Positions 27,273 to 38,846 of a DNA stretch of 64,000 nucleotides are shown here, one piece after another. This stretch comes from Burkholderia pyrrocinia (lineage in GTDB: Bacteria > Pseudomonadota > Gammaproteobacteria > Burkholderiales > Burkholderiaceae): contig NZ_CP094459.1 in the NCBI RefSeq assembly GCF_022809715.1, positions 1,240,001 through 1,304,000 of the forward strand, written 5' to 3'. Below the pieces are notes generated by a model. That model did no database searches and was not told where the DNA came from. It worked only from the letters and a program-made list of their open reading frames with translations. How positions within the stretch are numbered: the stretch's first letter is position 1; every line of letters begins with the position of its first letter. The position numbers and the translations under genes were made by a program.

Positions 27273-30200
27273 ATGCTCCATCTTTTCTATTCGAATCGTC
27301 ACGAAACGCTGGCCGATGCGCTGCTCGAGGATCTGGCCGCGTTCCCGGCCCGCAACGGCCCGTGGGCGCCGCAGCAGGTCATCGTGCCGAGCGCGGCGCT
27401 GCGCCGCCGTCTCGAGCTCGACATCGCCGCGCGCAACGGCGTGTGCGCGAACGTCGAGTTCACGTATCTCGCGCAATGGCTGTGGGCGCAGATCGGCCGC
27501 GTGCTGACGGTGCCCGCGCGTTCGCCGTTCGCGCCCGACCGCCTCGTGTGGCGCTGCTACCGGCTGTTCGCGCAGGCGGCCGACGGCGCGCCGTGGCTCG
27601 CGTCGCCGCGGCTCGCCGCGTATCTGTCCGCTTCCGACGACGCGATGCGCTACGAGCTCGCGCATCGCGTCGCGGCCGTGCTCGATCATTACCTGACCTA
27701 TCGCCCCGAATGGCTGGCCGCGTGGCAGGCCGGCGAGTCGGTGCTCGCGGGCGACGGCGCGCCGCGCGGGATCGGCGACGCCGCACGCGACGACGAGCGC
27801 TGGCAGGCCGCGCTGTGGCGCGCGCTGCTCGCGGAACTGAGCGACAGCGGCACGCCGCCCGCGCACCGCTTCCTCGTCGAAGCGCGCCATCTCGATGCCG
27901 ACGCGGTCGCGCGCGCCGACTGGCCGGAATCGGTCAGCGTGTTCGCACTGCCGACGATGCCGCCGCTGCACGTCGCGCTGCTGCGCGAGCTGTCGCGCTG
28001 GATCGACGTGCGCGTCTACGCGCTGAACCCGTGCCGCGAATTCTGGTTCGACATCGTGACCGCCGCGCATGCCGAGGCGCTCGATGCGGCCGGCCGGCTC
28101 GACTACCAGGAAGTCGGTCATCCGCTGCTCGCCGAGTGGGGCCGGCAGACGCAGGCGCAACTGCACATGCTGCATGAGCTGACCGAAAGCGCCGCGGTGG
28201 GCGATGCGTCGCGTTTCGTCGAGAATCCCGCGCCGACGTGGCTCGCGCGCGTGCAGAACGCGATCCTCGAACTGCAGCCGGAGGCCGAAGCCGGCGATGC
28301 GCCGGCCGAACGCGGGATCGAGGTGCACGTGTGCCACAGCCTCGCGCGCCAGCTCGAGGTGCTGCACGACCGGCTGCTCGCGTGGTTCGATGCCGACGCG
28401 AGCCTGCAGCCGTCCGACGTGCTCGTCGCGGTGGCCGACCTCGCGGCGGCCGGGCCGCTGATCGATGCGGTATTCGGCACGGCCGGCGCCGGCGGCGCGT
28501 GCGTGCCTTACCGGATCACCGGCCTGCCGCCGTCGCAGGCGAACCCGGTCGCGCGCGTGCTGCTCGACTGGCTCGCGCTGCCGGAGCGGCAGGTCGGCGC
28601 GCCGGAGCTGGTCGAATGGCTGCGCGTCGATGCGGTGGCTGCGCGCTACGGCATCGATGCGGCCGCGCTCGAGACGGTGCAGACCTGGCTCGCGGCCGCC
28701 GGCGCGCGGCGCGGGCTGTCGCCGCGCGCCAGCGACGACGCGGCCGTGCCTGCGCCGCGCCATACGTTCTCCGATGCACTCGCGCGGCTCTTTCTCGGCT
28801 ATGCGATGCCCGAAGGCGCGGCGCCGGTCGGCGCGTGGCTGCCGATCGAGGCGGCCACGGGCAGCGAGGCCGAACTGCTCGGCCGGCTCGCGCGTTTCAC
28901 CGACGATCTCGACGGCTTCGCGAGGCGGCTCGCCGAGTCGCACACGCCGCGCGGCTGGAGCGAGCTGTTCGCCGACACGCTCGCGCGCTTCTTCGATTCG
29001 GGCGCCGCGTATGCGGATGCGCTTGCGGGCGTACGCGACGCGCTCGACGCGATGCTGGCCGCGATGACGGAGGGCGCGCCCGACGAAGCGCTGCCGGCGG
29101 CCGTCGTCCGCGCGGGGCTTGCCGCGGCGCTCGACGATCCGGCGCGCGGCGGGGTGCCGTGGGGCGGCGTCACGTTCTCGTCGCTGACGAGCCTGCGCGG
29201 CCTGCCGTACCGCGTCGTCTGCCTGCTCGGGATGGACGACGGCGTGCTGCCGAGCCTCTCGCGCGCGGACGAATTCGACCTGATGGCCGTGTTGCCGAAG
29301 CTCGGCGACCGACAGCGCCGCGACGACGAGCGCAACCTGTTTCTCGACCTGCTGCTCGCCGCACGCGATCGGCTGCTGATCGCGTATACGGGCCGCAGCA
29401 TTCGCGACAACGCGCCGTTGCCGCCCGCGGCACTCGTCGACGAACTGCTCGACCATCTCGCGCTCGTCACGGCCGGGCCCGACGCGGCGCCGGATGCGGT
29501 CGATGCCGCGCGGCGCGCGTTCATCGTCGAGCATCCGCTGCAACCGTTCGCGGCTGCGTATTTCCAGCCCGGCAGCGGGCTCGTTTCCTATGACGCCGAG
29601 CGCGCGACGCTCGCGTCGCTGCTGGCCGCCGACGCGTCGCGCGACGGCTCGCGAGAACCGCCGTTCTTCGCGCAGCCGCTGCCGGCCGAACCGGTCGAGC
29701 CCGTCGCGTTCAGCGAATTCGAGCGCTTCTGGCGGCATCCCGCGCGGGCGCTGCTGCGCGCACGGCTCGGCATCGTGCTCGCCGATGCGCAGGCCGAACT
29801 GCTCGACACGGAGCCGTTCGCGCTCGACTTCGCCGGCAGCGATGCGCTCGCCGAGCGCGTGCTGCCGCTCCTGATCGAATCGGATGATGGGGCCGCGCAC
29901 GATCATGCGCTGCGCATTGCGGACGCGAGCCCCGAGTTGCCGGGCGGCGCGACGGGCGCCGTGTGGCGCGACCAGGCGCTCGGCTCGATGACTCGGCTTG
30001 CGTCGAACGTGCGCCGTGCGCTGGCCGACGGCATCGAGCGGCGGCCGTTTTCGCTCGTCATCGTGCCCGCCTGGCCCGATACGGAGCAGGCGCTGTTCGG
30101 CGCCGACGACGCGATGCTGTCTGGCGACGCGGTCAGCGCACCGCTCGAACTGCACGGCACGCTGAACCGGCTGACGCCGGCCGGGCAGATCATCTACCGC

Positions 30201-30611
30201 TATGCACGGTCGAGCGCGCGCGACTACCTGTCCGCGTGGCTCGCGCATCTCGTCTACTGTGCGGTCGAACCGGGCGGCCCGCGCCGCACGCTGTGGTTCG
30301 GCAGCGGCGGTGCGTTCGAGCTGACGCCCGTCGCGGCGCCGCTCGAACGGCTCGCGCCGCTTGCCGCGCTGTTTCGCGCAGGGCGGCGCATGCCGCTGCG
30401 GTTTTTCCCGCGCAGTGCGTGGGCGAGGGTGTCCGATGGCGAAGCCAAGGCCGCGAGCGTCTGGATCAACGAGCGCGTCGTGAGCGAAGCCGACGATCCG
30501 GCCATCGCGATCGCATGGCGCGGCGCGCACGCGTCGCTCGACGAGCCGTTCGGCACGCTCGCGCGGCTCGTGTTCGAGCCGCTCGTCGAACATCTGAAGG
30601 AGGTCGCATGA
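27273..30611 (+). CDS. recC: RecBCD exonuclease V, gamma subunit
   Basis: A 1112-residue RecC, close to the usual 1120. The start MLHLFYSNRHETLADAL and QVIVPSAALRRRLELDIA...VEFTYLAQWLW are typical of the N-terminal dead helicase domain; GVTFSSLTSLRGLPYRVVCLLGMDDGVLP and RDDERNLFLDLLLAARDRLLIAYTGRS belong to the inactivated second domain. RecC lacks ATPase and nuclease residues; it holds RecB and RecD, splits the duplex and reads Chi. First gene of recC-recB-recD-arfB, with ATGA overlap to recB. Confidence 0.95.
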   Translation: MLHLFYSNRHETLADALLEDLAAFPARNGPWAPQQVIVPSAALRRRLELDIAARNGVCANVEFTYLAQWLWAQIGRVLTVPARSPFAPDRLVWRCYRLFAQAADGAPWLASPRLAAYLSASDDAMRYELAHRVAAVLDHYLTYRPEWLAAWQAGESVLAGDGAPRGIGDAARDDERWQAALWRALLAELSDSGTPPAHRFLVEARHLDADAVARADWPESVSVFALPTMPPLHVALLRELSRWIDVRVYALNPCREFWFDIVTAAHAEALDAAGRLDYQEVGHPLLAEWGRQTQAQLHMLHELTESAAVGDASRFVENPAPTWLARVQNAILELQPEAEAGDAPAERGIEVHVCHSLARQLEVLHDRLLAWFDADASLQPSDVLVAVADLAAAGPLIDAVFGTAGAGGACVPYRITGLPPSQANPVARVLLDWLALPERQVGAPELVEWLRVDAVAARYGIDAAALETVQTWLAAAGARRGLSPRASDDAAVPAPRHTFSDALARLFLGYAMPEGAAPVGAWLPIEAATGSEAELLGRLARFTDDLDGFARRLAESHTPRGWSELFADTLARFFDSGAAYADALAGVRDALDAMLAAMTEGAPDEALPAAVVRAGLAAALDDPARGGVPWGGVTFSSLTSLRGLPYRVVCLLGMDDGVLPSLSRADEFDLMAVLPKLGDRQRRDDERNLFLDLLLAARDRLLIAYTGRSIRDNAPLPPAALVDELLDHLALVTAGPDAAPDAVDAARRAFIVEHPLQPFAAAYFQPGSGLVSYDAERATLASLLAADASRDGSREPPFFAQPLPAEPVEPVAFSEFERFWRHPARALLRARLGIVLADAQAELLDTEPFALDFAGSDALAERVLPLLIESDDGAAHDHALRIADASPELPGGATGAVWRDQALGSMTRLASNVRRALADGIERRPFSLVIVPAWPDTEQALFGADDAMLSGDAVSAPLELHGTLNRLTPAGQIIYRYARSSARDYLSAWLAHLVYCAVEPGGPRRTLWFGSGGAFELTPVAAPLERLAPLAALFRAGRRMPLRFFPRSAWARVSDGEAKAASVWINERVVSEADDPAIAIAWRGAHASLDEPFGTLARLVFEPLVEHLKEVA

Positions 30612-33600
30612 GCGCCGTGTCGCAGCCGCAGCCGGCGCTCGAACTCGACGTGTTCGCGTGCGCGCTCGACGGCGTCAACCAGATCGAGGCGTCGGCCGGC
30701 ACCGGCAAGACCTGGAACATCTGCGCGCTATACGTGCGCCTGCTGCTCGAAAAGGATCTCGGCGCGGACGAAATCCTCGTCGTGACCTTCACGAAGGCGG
30801 CGACGGCCGAGCTGCACGAGCGGATTCGCGGCCGGCTCGCGCAGCTCGCGCACGCGCTCGATACGGGCGACGACGGCGGCGATCCGTTCATCGTGCGCCT
30901 GCTCGAAACCACGCTCGGCGAAGACGGCGCGCTCGATCCCGAGACAGCCGCGAAGCGGATCCGGCGCGCGCTGCGCGCGTTCGACCAGGCCGCGATCCAT
31001 ACGATTCATGCGTTCTGCCAGCGCGCGCTGCAGGAAGCGCCGTTCGCGGCCGCGATGCCGTTCGCGTTCGACATGGAGGCCGACGACGCGTCGCTGCGCT
31101 TCGAGCTCGCAGCGGACTTCTGGCGCACGCGCGTCGAACCGGCGGCCGCGCGCTGGCCGGGCTTCGCGACCTGGCTCGTCGAATCGGGCGCCGGCCCGGC
31201 CGCGCTCGATGCGCAGCTCGCGCGCCGGCTGAAGAAGCCGCTCGCCGCGCTGCGCTGGGACGGCGTGACCGAGCCGGACGAATCGGCCGAGGCCGCCGCG
31301 GCCGAATGCTTCGCCGAGGCGGCGCGGATGTGGGCGGCCGAACGCGACGCGATCGATGCGTTGCTGCGCACCGCGCAGCCCGCGCTCAACCAGCGCTCGC
31401 ACAAGCCCGACGCGGTTGCCGATGCGCTCGACGCATGGGCCGCGCATTTCGCGCAGGGCGACGCGACGGCCGCGCTGCCGAAGGCCGCACTGAAGCTCAC
31501 GCGCACCGCGCTCGTGAAAGCGACGAAAAAAGGCGGCGCGACGCCCGAACACGCGTTCTTCGACGTGGCCGACGCGCTCGAAGCGGCCGTGGCGGCAGCC
31601 GAGGCAACGCAGCGCGCGCGCTGGCTCGCGCTGATCGCCGAATGGCTCGACATGGCGCCCGGCGAGCTGGCCGAGCGCAAGCGTACGCGGCGCGTCGTGT
31701 CGTTCGACGATCTGCTCGCGAACCTGTATCACGCGCTGCATGCGCATCCGTGGCTCGCCGACACGCTGCGTGCGCGCTATCCGGCCGCGCTGATCGACGA
31801 GTTCCAGGATACCGACCCGCTGCAGTTCGCGATCTTCAACCGGATCTTCGCGCCGGGCGGGCCGCTGTTCCTCGTCGGCGATCCGAAGCAGGCGATCTAC
31901 AGCTTCCGCGCGGCCGATCTGCATACCTATCTTGCGGCGCGCGCGAGCGCGAGCGCGTGCTACACGCTCGCGGTCAACCAGCGCTCGACGCCCGCGATCG
32001 TCGATGCGTGCAACCGCTTCTTCATGGCGAATCCGCGCGCGTTCGTGCTCGACGGGCTCGACTATTACGCGGTGCGTGCCGGCACGCGTGTGCGTGCGCC
32101 GTTCGTCGACGAAACCGATCCGGGCCCGGCCGGCGATTTCCGGGTCTGGGCGTTGCCGGGCGGCGAAGGCACGCTGCTCAAGCGCGATGCGCAGGCGCAG
32201 GCCGCCCAGGCTTGCGCGGCCGAGATCGCGCGGCTGATGCGCGGTGCGCGCGAAGGGCACGTGCGGCTGGGCGACACGCCGCTGTCGCCGGGCAACATCG
32301 CGGTGCTCGTGCAGACGCACCGGCAGGGCAGCCTCGTGAAACGTGTGCTTGCCACATGGGGCATCGGCAGCGTCGAACTGGCGCAGGCATCGGTGTTCTC
32401 GACCGGCGACGCCGAGCAGCTCGAACGCGTGCTGGCGGCGATCGATGCACCGGGCGACCTGCGGCGTCTGCGTTCGGCGCTCGCGGCCGACTGGTTCGGC
32501 CTCGATGCCGGTGCGCTGTGGCGGATGGAACAGGGCGACGGCGATGCGTCGCACGAAGCGTCCGCGGCCGACAGTGCCGACGCGATGAGCTGGGTCGAAC
32601 GTTTCTCTCGATATCGGCTGCTATGGCGCGAGCGCGGTTTCGCGGTGATGTGGCGCACGTTCGCGCGCGAGCTGCGGATTGCCGAGCGGCTGATGGCCGG
32701 CGCGGACGGCGAACGCCGCGTGACCGACATCAACCACCTGGCCGAACTGACGCAGGCACGCGCGTCCGCGCAGCCGGGCATCGCACCGACGCTGCGCTGG
32801 CTCGCCGCGCAACGGCTCGACGGCGGCGGCGAGGAAGCGCAGTTGCGTCTCGAATCCGATCGCAACCTCGTGCAGATCGTGACCGTGCACAAGTCGAAGG
32901 GCCTTGAATACGCGATCGTGTTCTGTCCGTTCCTGAACGACGGCGGGCTGCGCGAGCCGCCTCCGTCCGCGCTGCCCGATGCGCGCGAGTATCACGACGA
33001 CGCGGGCGACGCGGTGCTGCATTACGGCTGCGACGACGAAGCGGCCGCGCACGCGGCGCGGCAGGCGACGCGCGAGCAGGCCGCGGAACGCGCGCGGCTG
33101 GTCTACGTGGCGCTCACGCGTGCGGTCTATCGCTGCTATGTCGTCGCCGGGCCGTACCAGTCGTCGCGCTCGACGCGCGAAGCGCGGCGCAGCGTGCTCA
33201 ACTGGCTCGTCGCGGGTGCCGGCCAGTCGTTCGACGCGTGGCTCGACGAGCCGCCCGACGAAGCGGCACTCGATGCCGCGTGGCTTGCGCTCGCGGGCGG
33301 CCCCGTGAGCGTCGCGCCGCTGCCGGTGCCCGCGCGCCGCGAGCGCCTCGCGGCCGGGCACGACGCGTCGCAGACGCTCGCGGCGCGCCATGCGACGCGC
33401 GTGCTGCGCGATGCGTGGCGGATGGCGAGCTTCAGTTCGCTGACCGCGTCGATGGCGCGCGAGGAGGCCGGCGTCGCGGCCGTGCCCGACGACGAGCTGC
33501 GGCCCGATCATGATGCGCTTGCCGCGGTGGCGCCGGACGGCGAGTTCATCTTGGCCGATCCGGTTGCGCCCGAACCGCCGGAAGACGACATCCTCGTGTT

Positions 33601-34318
33601 CCCGCGCGGCGCGGCGGCGGGCGAGTGCCTGCACCGTCTGTTCGAGCTCAGCCGTTTCACGGAGCCCGAGTCGTGGCACCAGGCCGCGCTCGGCGCGCTG
33701 CACGACCGGCCGGTCGAGGCCGAGCCCGAACTCGCGACGCGCCTGCCGGCGATGATGGCGCGGCTCGTCGACGATGTCGTGCGCACCGAGCTCGTGCCGG
33801 GCATGCGGCTCGCCGATCTCGATCCCGCGAAGCGGCTCGACGAAATGGGTTTCCTGTTTCCGGCACCGTCGCTCGACCTGACGGCGCTGCGCCGGCTGCT
33901 GGTTGCGCACGGCTACCCGGACGTTGCACTGGAGGCGGGCATGCTCGCCGGATTCATCAAGGGTTTCATCGACATGATCGTCGAACACGACGGCCGCTTC
34001 TGGATCGTCGACTGGAAGTCGAACCATCTCGGCACGACGCCGGACGCCTATGGCCCGCGCGCGCTCGACGTTGCGATGGCCGATCACGCTTATCACCTGC
34101 AGGCGCTGCTCTACACGGTCGCGCTGCATCGCTACCTGCGCGGGCGACTGCCCGATTACGACTACGACACACATATCGCGGGCTACCTGTACCTGTTCGT
34201 GCGCGGCGTGCGGCCCGGCTGGCGCAGCGGCGGCGAGCCGGCCGGCGTGCATGCGCGGCGGCCCGAACGCGCGCTCGTCGACGCACTCGACCGGATGATG
34301 GAAGGGGGCCGCGCATGA
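30608..34318 (+). CDS. recB: RecBCD exonuclease V, beta subunit (helicase-nuclease)
   Basis: A 1236-residue SF1A 3'-5' helicase with a C-terminal nuclease, the main motor and only nuclease of RecBCD. Walker A SAGTGKTW (about residue 32), [15 protein letters not shown], motif [30 protein letters not shown] and LVYVALTRA mark the helicase. The nuclease site is [25 protein letters not shown] near residue 1120, with the DxK (DWKS) residues intact. The start at 30608 overlaps the recC stop (ATGA) and has a GGAGGTC site; it gives a family-typical N-terminus. Confidence 0.95.
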   Translation: MSAVSQPQPALELDVFACALDGVNQIEASAGTGKTWNICALYVRLLLEKDLGADEILVVTFTKAATAELHERIRGRLAQLAHALDTGDDGGDPFIVRLLETTLGEDGALDPETAAKRIRRALRAFDQAAIHTIHAFCQRALQEAPFAAAMPFAFDMEADDASLRFELAADFWRTRVEPAAARWPGFATWLVESGAGPAALDAQLARRLKKPLAALRWDGVTEPDESAEAAAAECFAEAARMWAAERDAIDALLRTAQPALNQRSHKPDAVADALDAWAAHFAQGDATAALPKAALKLTRTALVKATKKGGATPEHAFFDVADALEAAVAAAEATQRARWLALIAEWLDMAPGELAERKRTRRVVSFDDLLANLYHALHAHPWLADTLRARYPAALIDEFQDTDPLQFAIFNRIFAPGGPLFLVGDPKQAIYSFRAADLHTYLAARASASACYTLAVNQRSTPAIVDACNRFFMANPRAFVLDGLDYYAVRAGTRVRAPFVDETDPGPAGDFRVWALPGGEGTLLKRDAQAQAAQACAAEIARLMRGAREGHVRLGDTPLSPGNIAVLVQTHRQGSLVKRVLATWGIGSVELAQASVFSTGDAEQLERVLAAIDAPGDLRRLRSALAADWFGLDAGALWRMEQGDGDASHEASAADSADAMSWVERFSRYRLLWRERGFAVMWRTFARELRIAERLMAGADGERRVTDINHLAELTQARASAQPGIAPTLRWLAAQRLDGGGEEAQLRLESDRNLVQIVTVHKSKGLEYAIVFCPFLNDGGLREPPPSALPDAREYHDDAGDAVLHYGCDDEAAAHAARQATREQAAERARLVYVALTRAVYRCYVVAGPYQSSRSTREARRSVLNWLVAGAGQSFDAWLDEPPDEAALDAAWLALAGGPVSVAPLPVPARRERLAAGHDASQTLAARHATRVLRDAWRMASFSSLTASMAREEAGVAAVPDDELRPDHDALAAVAPDGEFILADPVAPEPPEDDILVFPRGAAAGECLHRLFELSRFTEPESWHQAALGALHDRPVEAEPELATRLPAMMARLVDDVVRTELVPGMRLADLDPAKRLDEMGFLFPAPSLDLTALRRLLVAHGYPDVALEAGMLAGFIKGFIDMIVEHDGRFWIVDWKSNHLGTTPDAYGPRALDVAMADHAYHLQALLYTVALHRYLRGRLPDYDYDTHIAGYLYLFVRGVRPGWRSGGEPAGVHARRPERALVDALDRMMEGGRA

Positions 34319-36612
34319 ATGCATCCGACGACACGCTCGAATTCACCGGCGGCCTCGTCGCGCGGCTGCCCGAGCCCGCCGATTTCGGCATCGCGCTCGC
34401 GGAAGGCTTCGCGCGCCGTATCGGCGACCTCGCGCGGCGCGCCGGCGCGCCGGCCGCGGCCGCGCGCTGGGCGGCGCGCGCCGCGTTCGCGACGAGCCGC
34501 GCGACCGCGGGCGGCCACGTATGCGTCGCGCTTGGCGCGCTCGCGCAGCGCTACGAAGAGCCGCTCGACGACATCCGCGCGGCGCTCGCCGCGAGCGGCG
34601 TGGTCGCGTTCGGCACGCTCGCGCGTGGCGACGAACGGCCGCTGATCGTCGATCGGCACGACCACCTGTACCTGTCGCGCTATTTCGATTACGAACGGCG
34701 GCTGGCCGATGCGCTCGTTGCGCAGGCCGGCGTCGCGGTGCCGGACGACGGGCTGTCGCCCGAGCGGTTGCGCGACAACCTCGCGCGTTACTTCGGGCCC
34801 GCGACCGGCGAAGTCGACTGGCAGCGCGTCGCGGCGATCGTCGCGTTGACGGGCCGCGTGACGATCGTCAGCGGCGGCCCCGGCACCGGCAAGACGACGA
34901 CCGTCGTCGGCGTGCTGGCCTGTCTGCTCGATGCGCATCCGGGGCTGCGCATCGCGCTGGCCGCACCGACCGGCAAGGCCGCGCAGCGGATGCAGGAAGC
35001 GCTGCATGCACGGGCCGGGGACCTGCCGCCCGAGCTCGCGGCGCGCCTGCCCGACACGTCGTACACGCTGCATCGCCTGCTGGGCGGCGGCGGGGCGGCC
35101 GGCTTCCGGCATCATCGCGACAATCCGCTGCCGTACGACCTGATCGTCGTCGACGAGGCGTCGATGATCGACGTCGCGCTTGCCGCGCACCTGCTCGACG
35201 CGCTCGCGCCGGGTGCGCGGCTCGTGCTGCTCGGCGACAAGGATCAACTGGCCGCGGTCGAGGCGGGCGCCGTGTTCGCGGAGCTGAGCGCGCGGCCGGC
35301 GTTTACCGCCGCGGCGCGCATGCGCATCGCGCAGGCGCTCGGTATCGACGAGGCGGCGTTCGTCGCGGCATTGCCGGTGCCGGACAAAGCGGCGGCGACT
35401 GTGCCTGCTGCGAATCCGGTTTCCACTGCGGCCCAGGCCCAGGCTTCCGCTTCGGTATCCGCCGCTGCTTCACGAAAACGCGCGTCGCGTCCGCGCGCCG
35501 ATGCGCGACAGGCGTCGCTGTTCGACGACGAACCGCAGGACGACGCGGCTGCCGCGGCCGACGTCGCGCCATCTCCGTCCGCCGGTCCGGCGTTGACCGA
35601 TGCCGGCGATATCGGCGATGCGGGCAACGCCCCCGCATGGATCGAGGTCGACGAACTCGCGTGGCTCGACGCCGTCGAGCTGCCGCCGTTCGATGCAGGC
35701 GACGCGGCGCTTGCGTCGATCACGTCGACATCGCCTGGCGAAACCGCTGCATCGCCCGCCACGTCCGCACCGGCGCCGCTCGCCGACTGCGTCGTGTGGC
35801 TCGAACGCAATTACCGCTTCGGCCTCGATTCGCCCATCGGGCGGTTGTCGCTCGCGATCCGCCGCGGCGACGTGCAGGCCGCGCTCGATGCGCTGCCCGC
35901 GGACGACGCGGCTGCCGCGTCGTTCCACGACGATGCGGGCGAGTCGCTCGCGTCGTCGACGGTCGAGCGGCTCGCGCGGCGGTTCGGCGCCTACCTCGAT
36001 GCGTTGCGCGACGTGCTGGCCGCGCCGGTGCCCGATCCGCTGCCGCTGTTCGACGCGCTCAACCGGTTCCGGATCCTGTGCGCGACCCGCAGCGGCTTGC
36101 GCGGCGCGGAGCACGTCAACGCGCTCGTGGCCGCGCACGTGCGGCATGCGGCGCGCGTGCCGCTCGCGGTCGGTGCGCACTGGTTCACCGGGCGGCCGAT
36201 CATGGTGACGCGCAACGACTATGCGCTCGGGCTGTTCAACGGCGACATCGGCATCGCGCTGCCCGATGCGCACGGCGTGCTGCGCGTGTGGTTCAGGCGC
36301 GCGGACGGCACCGCGCGCGCGGTGTCGCCGGCCGCGCTGCCGCCGCACGAAACCGCGTTCGCGCTGACGGTCCACAAATCGCAGGGCTCGGAATTCGACG
36401 AGGCCGCGCTCGTGCTGCCGGCGTCGTTCGGCCGCGTGCTCACGCGCGAACTCGTCTACACGGCCGTGACACGGGCACGCACGCGCGTGCAGGTGATCGG
36501 GCCGCGGCGCGTGCTGGCGCAGGCGGTCGCGACGCGTACGCAGCGCGACTCGGGCCTCGCGGCCCGCGTCGACGAGGCACTCGCACGGCGCCGCATGGAG
36601 GCTTCGCGATGA
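34315..36612 (+). CDS. recD: RecBCD exonuclease V, alpha subunit (helicase), with long linker insertion
   Basis: A 765-residue SF1B 5'-3' helicase; E. coli RecD has 608. Walker [13 protein letters not shown] (about residues 185-196), [12 protein letters not shown], Walker [30 protein letters not shown], then [17 protein letters not shown] and [14 protein letters not shown] are present. An Ala/Ser/Pro/Asp-rich insertion of about 110 residues (about 360-480) splits motif III from the next helicase segment. It holds [16 protein letters not shown] at 399-403 resembles a sliding-clamp binding peptide. The start overlaps the recB stop (ATGA). Confidence 0.94.
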   Translation: MNASDDTLEFTGGLVARLPEPADFGIALAEGFARRIGDLARRAGAPAAAARWAARAAFATSRATAGGHVCVALGALAQRYEEPLDDIRAALAASGVVAFGTLARGDERPLIVDRHDHLYLSRYFDYERRLADALVAQAGVAVPDDGLSPERLRDNLARYFGPATGEVDWQRVAAIVALTGRVTIVSGGPGTGKTTTVVGVLACLLDAHPGLRIALAAPTGKAAQRMQEALHARAGDLPPELAARLPDTSYTLHRLLGGGGAAGFRHHRDNPLPYDLIVVDEASMIDVALAAHLLDALAPGARLVLLGDKDQLAAVEAGAVFAELSARPAFTAAARMRIAQALGIDEAAFVAALPVPDKAAATVPAANPVSTAAQAQASASVSAAASRKRASRPRADARQASLFDDEPQDDAAAAADVAPSPSAGPALTDAGDIGDAGNAPAWIEVDELAWLDAVELPPFDAGDAALASITSTSPGETAASPATSAPAPLADCVVWLERNYRFGLDSPIGRLSLAIRRGDVQAALDALPADDAAAASFHDDAGESLASSTVERLARRFGAYLDALRDVLAAPVPDPLPLFDALNRFRILCATRSGLRGAEHVNALVAAHVRHAARVPLAVGAHWFTGRPIMVTRNDYALGLFNGDIGIALPDAHGVLRVWFRRADGTARAVSPAALPPHETAFALTVHKSQGSEFDEAALVLPASFGRVLTRELVYTAVTRARTRVQVIGPRRVLAQAVATRTQRDSGLAARVDEALARRRMEASR

Positions 36613-37013
36613 TGATCCGCTATACGCTCGATCCGGCCGAAGTCGAATGGACGGCCGTGCGCGCACAGGGCGCGGGCGGGCAGAACGTGAACAAGGTGTC
36701 GAGCGCGATCCACCTGCGCTTCGACATCCGCGCTTCGTCGCTGCCGCCCGTCATCAAGGAGCGGCTCCTCGCGCTGTCCGACCAGCGCATCACGCGCGAC
36801 GGCATCGTCGTGATCAAGTCGCAGGAATACCGCACGCAGGAGAAGAACCGCGAAGCCGCGCTCGCGCGGCTCGATACGCTGATCGCCGGCGTCGCGTTCA
36901 CGCCGCGCGCACGGGTCGCGACGCGGCCGACGCGCGCGTCGAAGGAGCGGCGGCTCGAGCACAAGTCGCGCCGCAGCGCGGTGAAGTCGGGCAGAGGGAA
37001 GGTGGTCGACTGA
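36609..37013 (+). CDS. arfB: Alternative ribosome-rescue factor ArfB (YaeJ)
   Basis: A 134-residue codon-independent peptidyl-tRNA hydrolase that frees ribosomes stalled at the end of broken mRNAs. The catalytic GGQ is in [19 protein letters not shown] (about residues 24-26), and the Lys/Arg-rich tail ([18 protein letters not shown]) that enters the empty mRNA channel is intact. ATG at 36609 overlaps the recD stop; a second ATG at 36612 is equally possible. Its place at the end of recBCD suggests co-expression. Confidence 0.93.
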   Translation: MMIRYTLDPAEVEWTAVRAQGAGGQNVNKVSSAIHLRFDIRASSLPPVIKERLLALSDQRITRDGIVVIKSQEYRTQEKNREAALARLDTLIAGVAFTPRARVATRPTRASKERRLEHKSRRSAVKSGRGKVVD

Positions 37014-37053
37014 CGCATGGATGGCCGGAGGGCCGCATGCTCGACGGGGCATC

Positions 37054-37069
37054 GCGGGCGAACGCCCGC
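37054..37069. terminator. hairpin between convergent arfB and EAL gene
   Basis: GCGGGCG-AA-CGCCCGC, a 7-bp stem with a minimal loop, in the 71-bp gap between two convergent genes. No U-tract, so only a weak candidate. Confidence 0.35.
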
Positions 37070-37084
37070 CGCCGCGCCGGCCGG

Positions 37085-38365
37085 CTAGCGCATCACGGTT
37101 CCCGCGCTGTCGAGCACGAAGTCGACGCAGAACACGACGAGCCGGCTCTGCGCGCGGATCGCGACGGCGGCCGTGTAGCAGTCGCGGCCTTCCGTCAGCG
37201 AGAAGTGCGGGCCCATCAGCGCGACGCGCCCGGGCGCGGCGATCGCGCGCTGGAAGTACGGGCGGCGCGACCAGTTGCTGTGGGTTTCCGGGAACAGCGG
37301 CGACAGGCGGGTGGCGCTCGCCTGGCCGTCGTCGGGGGGCGCGCCGATCGACGGCAGGAACTGCTCGCCGATCTCGTCGGTGACGAACACGCGGCGCGCG
37401 GCCGGCACCGCGAACACGCGTTGCGCGGCATCCTGCAGGTTGCCGCTCGCGGAAAACGCGGCTGCGCCCGTGAGCACGAGCCGCTCGATCGCGTCGAAGC
37501 CCGGCTGCTCGGCGATGGCCGGCGTGTGCCGGCGCGCGATGAAGCGCTTCCACGCGGCGTCGAGCATCGCGGGCGCGGCCGCGCTCGCGTGCGCGATCGA
37601 TGTGTCGGGCTGGCCGAACTGGAAGCCCTGCACGAAATCGATGTCGGCTTCCATCAGCGCCTGCAGCGCGTCGTCGCTTTCGACGCCCTCGGCAAGCACC
37701 ATCGCGCCGGCCTGGTGCAGCATCGACACGAGGTGATGCATGATGCGGCGGTCGTCGGCCGACCCGGTCGAGCGCTCGACGAGCGAGCGATCGAGCTTGA
37801 CGATGTCGGGCCGCGCGCGCCACACGCGGTCGAAATTCGAGAATCCCGTGCCGAAATCGTCGATCGCGATCAGGAAGTCGCGATGCTGGATCATGTCGAT
37901 CGTGCGGGCGAGCGCGGCTTCGTCGCGCGACGGCTGTTCGACGACTTCCAGCACGATGCGGTTCGGCGGCAACCCGAAATGCCGGCACAGCGCCTCGACG
38001 AACTCGCGCTGCACGAGGCCCGAGTCGAGCACGCGCGGCGTCACGTTCAGGAACAGCCAGCCGTCGCCGATGCCCTGCGCGACGAAATTGGCCGTGTGCA
38101 GGCAGCGCGCGAGCCGGTCGAGCAGCAGCGCATCGGCGTCGGCGCGCGTCTTGTCGAAGAGGGCGGTGGGCGAGACCAGCGCGCCGTTCGCGTCGACGAC
38201 GCGCAGCAGCGCCTCGTAGCCGACCACGCGCTTGTGCGTGATCGACAGCACGGGCTGGAATACGCTGCGCAGCGTCGTGGTGCGATAGGTGGCGAGCCAG
38301 CCGCCGGGCGTCAGCGTGAGGCGTTCGAGCAGGGAATCGAGCGACAGGTCGTGGGCGGGCTTCAT
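37085..38365 (-). CDS. EAL-domain c-di-GMP phosphodiesterase with C-terminal sensor region
   Basis: A 426-residue protein. The EAL domain (about residues 30-255) keeps the catalytic residues: E51 in GYEALLR, LFLNVTP (Asn), IVLEVVEQ (Glu), IAIDDFGTGFSNF (Asp pair), DIVKLDRSLV (Lys), VLAEGVES (Glu) and DFVQGFQFG (Gln), so active cleavage of c-di-GMP to pGpG is expected. The C-terminal 150 residues (YFQRAIAAPGRVALMGPHFS..., CYTAAVAIRAQSRLVVFCVDFVLD) look like a PAS/Cache-type sensor, as in YkuI. No membrane helix. The start at 38365 skips 21 unlikely residues. Confidence 0.9.
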   Translation of the reverse strand: MKPAHDLSLDSLLERLTLTPGGWLATYRTTTLRSVFQPVLSITHKRVVGYEALLRVVDANGALVSPTALFDKTRADADALLLDRLARCLHTANFVAQGIGDGWLFLNVTPRVLDSGLVQREFVEALCRHFGLPPNRIVLEVVEQPSRDEAALARTIDMIQHRDFLIAIDDFGTGFSNFDRVWRARPDIVKLDRSLVERSTGSADDRRIMHHLVSMLHQAGAMVLAEGVESDDALQALMEADIDFVQGFQFGQPDTSIAHASAAAPAMLDAAWKRFIARRHTPAIAEQPGFDAIERLVLTGAAAFSASGNLQDAAQRVFAVPAARRVFVTDEIGEQFLPSIGAPPDDGQASATRLSPLFPETHSNWSRRPYFQRAIAAPGRVALMGPHFSLTEGRDCYTAAVAIRAQSRLVVFCVDFVLDSAGTVMR

Positions 38366-38846
38366 GTCAACGGTGCCCGGGGGCGAGCGGCGGGGCGGCA
38401 GTGCGCTGCCACACTGAAGCAGTCGCATGCGCAGGCGGACGCGAAAGAACGTGGGGCATCGTGACCGCCTTCTGCGGATGAGTGTTCCGAGTGTAACGGG
38501 AATGCGGCGCCGCGCGTATCAGGGAAACTCCACACGCACGCGGTACGCGGCCGCGGCCATGGCGGCGCGCAGCGATGACCGGCGCCGCCCGAGTGCGCGC
38601 GGTGCATCACCGCCACGAAGCGAAGGGCGCCGCGCAAGCACATGACAATCCGGTGGCATGGTGCGATGGCATGACCCGTGCGTCGCGGCCGCATGGTGTG
38701 CGTGGCGGCGCGGGAAAACCCGCGACGGGCAGCCCCGCGCGCGGGCGGGCGCGCCGTCGGATGAATGCCGGCGCGCCGGGGGAACCGGTTGCGCTCGGCC
38801 GCCGGCAGTCACCGCACGACGGCCGGCAGCGCGCGCGCCCTGATTC
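38366..38846. other. intergenic region with no recognised gene
   Basis: About 480 bp between two leftward genes. It is very GC-rich, with several Arg-rich open frames that look like noise. I see no terminator, operator or RNA gene; it should contain the promoter of the EAL gene. Confidence 0.5.
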
